6,137 nt of DNA from JANMEX01 sp031422915. GTDB taxonomy: Bacteria; Pseudomonadota; Alphaproteobacteria; Rhizobiales; Rhizobiaceae. The stretch covers positions 1 through 6,137 of the forward strand of contig JANPEK010000240.1 in NCBI GenBank assembly GCA_031422915.1, in the 5' to 3' direction. Shown piece by piece: positions 1 to 4,373 of the stretch. Made by a program: the position numbers and the translations under genes. The stretch's first letter is position 1. Every line of letters begins with the position of its first letter. A model generated the notes under the pieces. The model did not search any database. It was not told the DNA's origin and saw only the letters and a program-made list of their open reading frames with translations.

Positions 1-636
1 TTCCATATGGACAGGCAAAATCCGGCCTTCCTTTTCGCGCACGCGCTGGATCATTTCGGCGGGCGGACGCCAGTCCGGCCATTCCTTCTTGTTGGAAATC
101 TTCTGCGTACCGCGCCAGGTGAAACCTTCCTTGCCGACGCCAACGCCATAGCGCTGCGCGTTGCCATTTTGACCAACGAGGTAAAGGAACTTGGCATCAG
201 AATCGATCACAATCGTCCCGGCCTTTTGCGGACCGTCGTAGGATACTTCCTGTGGAAGAAACATCGGGTCAATCTCGCGCGTCCTGACCAATTTAGGCTT
301 GGCGTAAGCCACCTGCTGCGGCTGGATCATGCCGTTGTTGTCGATGCGCACAACGCCGCTGTTGTAAACCGGTTGCGGCACCGTACGCTGCGCACGCTTG
401 ACCTGCCGGATATCCTTGCCAATGACAATCACCTGCCGACTGGCAACTGGCGCTGGCAGCGCCCGCTTGATCTTTCGTACCGGCGTGCGCTGAAGCTGCA
501 TGACCCAAGGCGCGGAAAGGTCGGGCGAGACAATGATCGCAGACGGCTCGCCATAGCGATCCTTGGCCAACGTTGCTTCCGGCAGAACAATGGATGCCGA
601 CAGCACCGCAAGCAGAAGACTGGATATTTTATTCAT
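1..636 (-). CDS. L,D-transpeptidase (YkuD/ErfK family), N-terminal 212 residues, cut by window edge
   Basis: Minus-strand reading frame from ATG at 634-636, open through base 1, so the C-terminus lies outside the window. A GAGG Shine-Dalgarno (644-647) sits 7 bases upstream of the ATG. Residues 1-24 form a signal peptide (M-N-K, hydrophobic core L-L-L-A-V-L, A-T-L-A then K), so the protein is exported. Residues 25-138 are a basic, proline-rich linker of no recognised fold. From about residue 139 (A-G-T-I-V-I-D, then F-L-Y-L-V, R-Y-G-V-G-V-G-K-E-G-F-T-W-R-G and W-P-D-W-R-P-P-A-E-M-I at 186-196) the sequence has the typical start of a rhizobial YkuD domain. The family forms 3-3 cross-links in periplasmic peptidoglycan or attaches proteins to it. 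The catalytic H...SHGC...R segment would lie beyond the left edge, so activity cannot be judged. Identification by family pattern is strong; the precise substrate is unknown. Confidence 0.88.
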   Translation of the reverse strand, partial: MNKISSLLLAVLSASIVLPEATLAKDRYGEPSAIIVSPDLSAPWVMQLQRTPVRKIKRALPAPVASRQVIVIGKDIRQVKRAQRTVPQPVYNSGVVRIDNNGMIQPQQVAYAKPKLVRTREIDPMFLPQEVSYDGPQKAGTIVIDSDAKFLYLVGQNGNAQRYGVGVGKEGFTWRGTQKISNKKEWPDWRPPAEMIQRVREKEGRILPVHME

Positions 637-828
637 GGGCAAACCTCGCACACATCACCGCAAAGCTGGCGGCAATCAACCTTTTGCCGCCTCGTGTCAG
701 GAGCATGCGCAATAACCGGCGACAAATGGTGAATCAAATTTCATAAATGGCTAAATCCTGGCGTAAACCATTTGGTGTGGTTACCGCACTGTTGCGGCGC
801 GTGGTTAAGAAATGGAAAAGGAATGGCC
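637..828. promoter_or_regulatory. Divergent intergenic region between the L,D-transpeptidase gene and tag
   Basis: About 190 bases without a gene must hold promoters for both directions. On the minus strand a possible sigma70-like pair is TTGATT (732-737) and TATTGC (709-714) with a 17-base spacer; the match is only moderate. No convincing plus-strand promoter was recognised. The imperfect palindrome at 761-787 is listed separately. Confidence 0.35.
761..787. promoter_or_regulatory. Imperfect inverted repeat, possible operator
   Basis: Left arm GCGTAAACCA (761-770) and right arm TGGTTACCGC (778-787) pair at 8 of 10 positions around a 7-base centre. It lies about 40 bases before the tag start and 125 bases before the transpeptidase start. 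No T-run follows, so a terminator is unlikely. A protein binding site is possible, but chance is not excluded. Confidence 0.25.
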
Positions 829-1455
829 ATGACTTTGGCGGAAGGGTTGCGGCAAGGTGACGACGGAAAAATCCGCTGCTGGTGGCCGGGCGAAGACCCG
901 TTTTACCAGAAATACCACGATTCCGAATGGGGCATCCCGGTCAGGGACGACACGAGGCTGTTCGAGAAAATCTGTCTTGAAGGTTTCCAGTCCGGCCTGT
1001 CCTGGCTGACAATCCTGCGTAAGCGCGAAAATTTCCGCGCCGCATTCGTCGGGTTTGATTTCAACACCGTCGCAAAGTTTGATGACGCCGATGTCGCGCG
1101 CCTGCTGGCCGACGCAGGCATTGTCCGCCATCGTGGCAAGATTGCATCGACCATCAACAACGCCAATCGTGCCATTGAAATGAAGGCTGAGTTCAGTTCG
1201 CTTTCGGCCTATTTCTGGAGCCATGAACCGCCCGCGCAAGAATTGCTGGAACGCCATGACTACCGCTCGCTGATCGCCGCGCCGACCACTGCGGCCTCCA
1301 TCCGCCTGTCGAAGGATTTGAAAAAACGTGGCTGGACCTTCGTCGGCCCGACAACATGCTATGCCTTCATGCAAGCGATGGGCTTGGTCAACGATCATGT
1401 CGAAGGCTGCCATTGCCGCGAACCGCTCATGAAGGCGAGGGCCAAGCGTGGCTGA
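829..1455 (+). CDS. tag: DNA-3-methyladenine glycosylase I
   Basis: Cytoplasmic base-excision repair enzyme that removes 3-methyladenine from alkylated DNA. The 208-residue product follows E. coli Tag closely from residue 16: R-C-W-W, Y-H-D-S-E-W-G (29-35), C-L-E-G-F-Q-S-G-L-S-W (49-59), A-G-I-V-R-H-R-G-K-I, K-K-R-G-W-T-F-V-G, C-Y-A-F-M-Q-A-M-G-L-V-N-D-H-V-E-G-C. The zinc ligands of the E. coli enzyme (Cys4, His17, His175, Cys179) map to C17, H30, H190 and C194, and base-binding Glu38 and Trp46 to E51 and W59, so all key residues are present. ATG 829 is preferred because AAGGA (818-822) lies 6 bases upstream; ATG 823, two codons earlier in frame, is the alternative, with GGAA at 814-817. A further in-frame TTG at 772 lacks support. 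The 3' end overlaps the next gene by 8 bases, suggesting one transcript and translational coupling. Confidence 0.94.
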   Translation: MTLAEGLRQGDDGKIRCWWPGEDPFYQKYHDSEWGIPVRDDTRLFEKICLEGFQSGLSWLTILRKRENFRAAFVGFDFNTVAKFDDADVARLLADAGIVRHRGKIASTINNANRAIEMKAEFSSLSAYFWSHEPPAQELLERHDYRSLIAAPTTAASIRLSKDLKKRGWTFVGPTTCYAFMQAMGLVNDHVEGCHCREPLMKARAKRG

Positions 1456-1840
1456 AGGCTTTGGAAATCTCGACGGAATGGCCGAGCCGCTCCGCTCAAA
1501 GCTTGCGCCTTTGCGTGCGCTGATTTTCGACGTTGCAACGTCAAACGCCGCCATCGGCCCGATTGCCGAAAGCCTGAAGTGGGGCGAACCAAGCTTCACA
1601 CCACTGCGAAAGGGCATTGGCAGTTCCGTCCGCATCGCGCCGCGCCGCGATGGCAAACTATCCATGAATTTCATCTGCCACACCGGTCTGGTGGATCGTT
1701 TCCGCGAGACTTACGGCGAGAGACTGGTGTTCGAGGGCAACCGGACAATCATCATCGATCCGCAGCAACCACTGCCGAAAGAACAATTGCGCCACTGCAT
1801 CGCCATGGCATTGACCTATTTCTTGAAGCGCCCGGCATAA
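1448..1840 (+). CDS. DUF1801 domain protein of unknown function
   Basis: A 130-residue cytoplasmic protein with no signal peptide or membrane segment. The start is GTG 1448, inside the end of tag, with GAGG at 1437-1440 seven bases upstream; the next in-frame ATG (1478) has no comparable site. Recognisable DUF1801 pattern: S-L-K-W-G-E-P-S-F (42-50), a short strand G-S-S-V-R-I-A (58-64), M-N-F-I-C-H-T-G-L (73-81), F-R-E-T-Y-G (85-90), L-V-F-E-G-N-R-T-I (93-101), and a C-terminal helix with C-I-A-M-A-L-T-Y-F. Family members are small single-domain proteins of about this size whose biochemical role is not established. The 8-base overlap with tag implies co-expression with alkylation repair, but that does not show a shared function. 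Confidence 0.85.
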   Translation: MAEGFGNLDGMAEPLRSKLAPLRALIFDVATSNAAIGPIAESLKWGEPSFTPLRKGIGSSVRIAPRRDGKLSMNFICHTGLVDRFRETYGERLVFEGNRTIIIDPQQPLPKEQLRHCIAMALTYFLKRPA

Positions 1841-1890
1841 TGCGATCCGGATATACGCCAAAGCAAATCGCGCCAAAACAGAGACTGCAG

Positions 1891-1912
1891 GGCCAGCGCG
1901 GGAGGCGCGGCC
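1891..1912. other. GC-rich hairpin downstream of the DUF1801 gene
   Basis: GGCCaGCGC (1891-1899) can pair with GCGCGGCC (1905-1912) around GGGAG, with one bulged A. It sits about 50 bases after the DUF1801 stop. No T-run follows on either strand, so it is not a typical intrinsic terminator. It could be a weak or Rho-linked 3' structure. Confidence 0.3.
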
Positions 1913-1967
1913 ACAAGTGTGTGAAAACCCAGCCATGCATTTCCCCACAGTACCAAAAGTTAATCCA

Positions 1968-2018
1968 ATGCCGGAGGAACCATTGGCAATGTTCCAGCGT
2001 TCATGTGCAGGGACGTAA
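1968..2018 (+). CDS. Possible leader mini-ORF upstream of the BA14K gene
   Basis: ATG 1989 has a strong GGAGGA (1973-1978) ten bases upstream and opens a nine-codon frame (M-F-Q-R-S-C-A-G-T) ending at TAA 2016-2018. An in-frame ATG at 1968 would extend it to 16 codons but lacks its own ribosome site. The stop lies 18 bases before the BA14K start. The two ribosome-site blocks look alike: GGAGGAACC then ATTGGCAATG, against TAAGGAACC then TGACCATG. A translated leader or a duplicated ribosome site are both possible. The frame is too short for coding statistics. Confidence 0.3.
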   Translation: MPEEPLAMFQRSCAGT

Positions 2019-2036
2019 TTCCTAAGGAACCTGACC

Positions 2037-2477
2037 ATGAAAATGAAACTGACGATCATGTCCATGCTTGCAGCCGGTGCCATGGCATTCACCGCAGTCG
2101 CGCCTGCAAGTGCAATCACGCCGGTTGCGAAGTTGCCGCAGTTGGCTGATGTCCAATCGAACGTCGAGCAAGTGCGTCATCGCAACGGCAGCCGCGATGG
2201 CGTCTACGGCAATCAATATCGCATCTACAAAGGTCATCGTGGCTATCGTGACTATCGCCAAGGCTACCGTCGGCACAATGGCTACTGGTATCCGCGTGCC
2301 GCCTTCGGCCTCGGAATCATCATCGCTCCCGGTATTCAAAGGCGCGTGATCCGCAGCTACGGCAGCAATGATCACATCAACTGGTGCGAGGATCGCTACC
2401 GGTCCTATCGGTTCAGCGACAATTCCTGGAAGCCCAACCGCGGTCCGCGCCGCGTTTGCGTGTCGCCTTACTATTGA
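2037..2477 (+). CDS. BA14K-family secreted protein
   Basis: A 146-residue exported protein. Residues 1-26 are a clear signal peptide (M-K-M-K, hydrophobic core, A-P-A-S-A before I27). Residues 47-85 are rich in Arg, Tyr, Gly and His (R-G-Y-R-D-Y-R-Q-G-Y). A short hydrophobic stretch G-L-G-I-I-I-A-P-G-I (91-100) follows, as is usual in this family, and the C-terminus carries the BA14K signature: H-I-N-W-C (113-117), R-Y-R-S-Y-R (120-125), D-N-S-W-K-P (128-133), G-P-R-R-V-C-V-S-P-Y-Y (136-146), with paired cysteines C117 and C141. The family is named for the 14-kDa Brucella immunoreactive protein, for which lectin-like activity has been reported. It is common in Hyphomicrobiales, and its role in this organism is unknown. 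AAGGA at 2024-2028 lies 8 bases before the ATG. It stands alone, ending at a strong terminator. Confidence 0.9.
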   Translation: MKMKLTIMSMLAAGAMAFTAVAPASAITPVAKLPQLADVQSNVEQVRHRNGSRDGVYGNQYRIYKGHRGYRDYRQGYRRHNGYWYPRAAFGLGIIIAPGIQRRVIRSYGSNDHINWCEDRYRSYRFSDNSWKPNRGPRRVCVSPYY

Positions 2478-2505
2478 TCGAAGTGTAGGTCTCTGAGCCA
2501 AAGTC

Positions 2506-2539
2506 ATGGCCCTGCCGGAATGTCCGGCAGGGCCATTTT
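2506..2539 (+). terminator. Intrinsic terminator after the BA14K gene
   Basis: A perfect 14-bp inverted repeat (ATGGCCCTGCCGGA, 2506-2519, and its complement at 2523-2536) around the 3-base loop ATG, running directly into TTTT (2536-2539). It lies 28 bases after the BA14K stop and 24 bases from the end of the convergent DUF305 gene. The T-run fits plus-strand termination. On the minus strand the hairpin is followed only by GACTTT, so it may also halt that transcript less efficiently. Confidence 0.85.
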
Positions 2540-2563
2540 CATATCAACGGCAAGATAGATAAG

Positions 2564-3001
2564 TCAGCCGCCGTTCTTGGCGACCCAGCCCTTCATGAAC
2601 GCAATCTCGCTTTCCTGTGCGGCGATGATGTCCTCCGCCAGTTTGCGCATTTCCGCATCCTTGCCAAATTGCAGCTCAATCTTGGCCATGTCGATCGCAC
2701 CCTGATGATGCGCCATCATGCCCTTGGCGAAATCAACATCCGCCTTTCCGGAAAACTCGATGTCCATGCCGGTGTGCATTGCGGCGTTGGCCTTTGCGAA
2801 TGCCTTTGAAGCCTCGCCCTGATCGCCTTTCGGCGTTCCCATGCCAGGCATGCCGGGCATATCGCCGCCCATCTTCGACATGTCATGGCCCGCCATGCCG
2901 CCGTCCATCATGCCGGAGCCAAAGCGCGGCGCGGCGATGACACCAATTGCGAGCCCGATAACAAGCGCGATCAGCGCGGTGAGAAGTGTGTTGTTATTCA
3001 T
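2564..3001 (-). CDS. DUF305 (CopM-type) metal-binding protein, membrane-anchored
   Basis: A 145-residue protein starting at ATG 2999-3001 with AGGA at 3010-3013, 8 bases upstream. In-frame codons farther upstream (TTG near 3058) lack a ribosome site. Residues 5-24 form one hydrophobic segment (uncleaved anchor or signal). Residues 31-54 are Met/Gly-rich with one His (G-M-M-D-G-G-M-A-G-H-D-M, then M-P-G-M-P-G-M), typical of periplasmic copper(I) or silver binding. The DUF305 domain follows: F-A-K-G-M-M-A-H-H-Q-G-A-I-D-M-A (91-106), M-R-K-L-A-E-D-I-I-A-A-Q-E-S-E-I (118-133), F-M-K-G-W (135-139). The HH pair (98-99) and nearby Met residues are the probable ligands. CopM of this family is a copper metallochaperone in cyanobacteria. 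Copper for this protein is inferred. It is the second gene after the His-rich protein, with a 74-base gap. Confidence 0.9.
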   Translation of the reverse strand: MNNNTLLTALIALVIGLAIGVIAAPRFGSGMMDGGMAGHDMSKMGGDMPGMPGMGTPKGDQGEASKAFAKANAAMHTGMDIEFSGKADVDFAKGMMAHHQGAIDMAKIELQFGKDAEMRKLAEDIIAAQESEIAFMKGWVAKNGG

Positions 3002-3026
3002 GGTTTTTATCCTTTGAATCAATAGT

Positions 3027-3045
3027 GTTCGCAGACCGCGCGAAC
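3027..3045. other. Short inverted repeat between the two metal-protein genes
   Basis: GTTCGC (3027-3032) and GCGAAC (3040-3045) form a perfect 6-bp stem with a 7-base loop, in the 74-base gap upstream of the DUF305 gene. It could be an mRNA processing structure or half of a regulator site. It is too short to assign. Confidence 0.25.
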
Positions 3046-3075
3046 GGTCCACCTTCAAGTTTCATGTCATAAGGA

Positions 3076-3402
3076 TCACGTTCGGGGAGGCGGAACAGGC
3101 GGCATAAAGCGCGTTCCATCCAGTGTCTTGGCAATCATCATGCCCGGCGCGTCGGCTTCAAGCGCAATCCTCACCGGCTCTGCCATAAAGACCGGTGCTG
3201 CAACGCAGGCCGAGCACACAATGTAATGCGGTGCAGATGGATCGTGCGACGGCAGCGGCTGATGTTTGATGCCACCGGTGTGATGCATTTGATGCGCGCT
3301 CGCATGGCCGCTGGCACGATCCATCATCCGCCCCATGCCAAACGGCGCGCCGATAAGGGCAGCGAACAGAATGAGGGGAAGAATGAGACGGACGGTGCGC
3401 AT
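3076..3402 (-). CDS. Small His-rich exported protein with CxxC, probable metal-associated
   Basis: A 108-residue protein starting at ATG 3400-3402. Not assigned to a named family with confidence; it loosely resembles short DUF2946-like copper-associated proteins. Residues 6-21 are a hydrophobic signal or anchor (L-I-L-P-L-I-L-F-A-A-L-I-G-A-P-F). A Met/His stretch follows (M-G-R-M-M at 23-27, then H33, H37, H40, H41, H47, H53, H59), then C-S-A-C (63-66), a hydrophobic region, G-M-M (87-89), and a proline-rich tail P-P-V-P-P-P-R-T. The His/Met/Cys content suggests periplasmic metal binding, and its position just upstream of the Met-rich DUF305 gene on the same strand suggests a two-gene unit. 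There is no ribosome site before the ATG; a promoter-like pair sits so close that a leaderless message is likely. The frame stays open far upstream, but those codons overlap higA and do not look like a signal peptide. Confidence 0.7.
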   Translation of the reverse strand: MRTVRLILPLILFAALIGAPFGMGRMMDRASGHASAHQMHHTGGIKHQPLPSHDPSAPHYIVCSACVAAPVFMAEPVRIALEADAPGMMIAKTLDGTRFMPPVPPPRT

Positions 3403-3408
3403 ATAGTA

Positions 3409-3437
3409 GAGATAGGATTTCAAAGGCGGCGGCACAA
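3409..3437 (-). promoter_or_regulatory. Candidate promoter for the His-rich/DUF305 pair
   Basis: On the minus strand TTGTGC (3432-3437) and TATCTC (3409-3414) are separated by 17 bases. Initiation about 7 bases downstream would fall at or next to the ATG at 3402, which fits the absence of a Shine-Dalgarno. It lies in the 61-base gap after the higA stop, so the pair can be expressed independently of higBA. Confidence 0.35.
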
Positions 3438-3463
3438 GAACGACAAATGAACAATTGGATACA

Positions 3464-3808
3464 TCAGCGGCTTTCGAAAGGCTCTGACGCGTCCTCTTGA
3501 AATCCACTTGATTGCTGCGCGAGACCGGATGGCGGAACAATGCTGGCCAATGCCGTTGCATCAACATGCGCCAAGTCAAAATTTGCCTGCAAATTGAGCC
3601 AGAACTGCGGTGTTGTCTCAAAATATCGGGCAAGGCGCGCCGCTGTATCCGCTGTCACCGCGCGGTTTTCACGGATGATCTTCTCCAGACGGTCGCGTGG
3701 AACCCCGATTGCCCCGGCCAGACTCCCGGCAGAGAGCCCATACTCGGGCAAAAAGTCTTCGCGCAGGATTTCGCCGGGGTGAACGGGACGGGACGGAGTT
3801 TTGTTCAT
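3464..3808 (-). CDS. higA: HigA-family antitoxin (XRE helix-turn-helix)
   Basis: A 114-residue cytoplasmic antitoxin and DNA-binding autorepressor. Residues 7-20 carry the family hallmark R-P-V-H-P-G-E-I-L-R-E-D-F-L. The helix-turn-helix spans about 25-49 (L-S-A-G-S-L-A-G-A-I-G-V-P, then R-L-E-K-I-I-R-E-N-R). V-T-A-D-T-A-A-R-L-A-R-Y-F (51-63) and F-W-L-N-L-Q (69-74) complete the VapI/HigA fold. The C-terminal ~30 residues are Ser/Gln/Glu-rich and look disordered. Start ATG 3806-3808 is supported by GAGG (3816-3819), which overlaps the higB stop codon, so translation is coupled to the toxin. Toxin-first order is typical of higBA and unlike most type II modules. It would neutralise HigB and repress the shared promoter. 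Confidence 0.93.
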   Translation of the reverse strand: MNKTPSRPVHPGEILREDFLPEYGLSAGSLAGAIGVPRDRLEKIIRENRAVTADTAARLARYFETTPQFWLNLQANFDLAHVDATALASIVPPSGLAQQSSGFQEDASEPFESR

Positions 3809-3817
3809 GGCAAGACC

Positions 3818-4099
3818 TCAATGATAGTCAACAATCTCAACATCAAATGCATCCCCGTCTTGCCAGATGAAACAAACGCGCCATTGGCTGTTGATCCTGA
3901 TTGACCAGATACCCGCACGATCACCCTTCAAGAGTTCAAGCCGGTTGGATGGCGGAACGCGCAAGTCAGACAGATTAGACGCAGCGTCAAGTTGCGCCAA
4001 ACGCCGCTGCGCTCTTGCCACCAAGTTCGGCGGAAAGCCTTTAAAGCTCACACCTGTGCGCAAGTCTGCAATCCGTTTGTCTTTTGTCGTACGGATCAT
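3818..4099 (-). CDS. higB: HigB-family toxin (RelE superfamily mRNA interferase)
   Basis: A 93-residue toxin expected to cleave mRNA at the ribosome when free of HigA. The pattern is canonical: M-I-R-T-T-K-D-K, P-P-N-L-V-A-R-A-Q-R-R-L-A-Q-L-D-A-A (23-40), L-R-V-P-P-S-N-R-L-E-L-L-K-G-D-R (46-61), G-I-W-S-I-R-I-N-S-Q-W-R-V-C-F (63-77), and the C-terminal D-V-E-I-V-D-Y-H (86-93). Compared with Proteus HigB, K58, R74, D91, Y92 and H93 match active-site positions, while the position of His54 is Glu (E55), a substitution also found in chromosomal homologues. Full length, with no sign of inactivation. AGGA (4111-4114) lies 11 bases before the ATG. The gap to higA is 9 bases. Confidence 0.93.
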   Translation of the reverse strand: MIRTTKDKRIADLRTGVSFKGFPPNLVARAQRRLAQLDAASNLSDLRVPPSNRLELLKGDRAGIWSIRINSQWRVCFIWQDGDAFDVEIVDYH

Positions 4100-4104
4100 G
4101 ATGA

Positions 4105-4124
4105 TTTGTATCCTAAAAGAATAC
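4105..4124 (-). promoter_or_regulatory. Candidate higBA promoter and palindromic operator
   Basis: On the minus strand GTATTC (4119-4124) and GGATAC (4108-4113) form an imperfect palindrome (5 of 6 positions) over 17 bases, just upstream of higB. A possible promoter is TTGCAG (4128-4133), a 17-base spacer, then TACAAA (4105-4110), so the palindrome would cover the spacer and -10. This is the position expected for HigA autorepression. The promoter match is weak, and it would start transcription near the ATG itself. Confidence 0.45.
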
Positions 4125-4261
4125 GCACTGCAAATGGAACACGCGGTTCAAAGACCTGTTGCGGCAAAACCAGAAGTCTGCCCACACACAAATCAGCACT
4201 CAACTTATCCCCCATGACTTGCCTCGTGCTATTTTATATCCATTGAACAAGTGGAGCGACA
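4125..4261. promoter_or_regulatory. Divergent intergenic region between higB and hisS
   Basis: No gene is seen here. It should contain the plus-strand hisS promoter. An AT-rich block ATTTTATATC (4231-4240) could supply a -10 (TATATC, 4235-4240), but no convincing -35 was found at normal spacing. It has a lower GC content than the flanking coding DNA. Confidence 0.3.
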
Positions 4262-4357
4262 ATGATGGTGAACATCCGGATCATCCAGTGGAACGACCAC
4301 AACAAGCCCTCGCCCTTGCTCCCTGTTCCCCCATCCGCTAGGAAGCGGCAACTTTGA
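4262..4357 (+). CDS. Possible 31-codon leader ORF upstream of hisS
   Basis: ATG 4262 (or ATG 4265) with GGAG at 4253-4256 opens a 31-codon frame beginning M-M-V-N-I-R-I-I-Q-W-N and ending K-R-Q-L before TGA 4355-4357, 16 bases before the hisS ATG. Its ribosome site is better than that of hisS itself, so hisS could be translated by re-initiation. It contains only one His and no run of His codons, so it is not a classical histidine attenuator. No family is recognised and chance cannot be excluded. Confidence 0.35.
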   Translation: MMVNIRIIQWNDHNKPSPLLPVPPSARKRQL

Positions 4358-4373
4358 GAAAGCCCGCATTCCC

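Noticed and set aside
7..732. Plus-strand 241-codon frame at the left edge
   Set aside because: It lies antisense to the transpeptidase frame, which has a signal peptide, a ribosome site and a YkuD-domain start. The plus-strand product is basic and low in recognisable structure.
805..1683. Long 292-codon minus-strand frame opposite tag and the DUF1801 gene
   Set aside because: It is a complement of two genes recognised by strong motifs; its own product has no family features.
3403..3633. Upstream extension of the His-rich protein reading frame to near 3633
   Set aside because: The extension overlaps higA, has no ribosome site, and would bury the hydrophobic N-terminal signal inside the protein.
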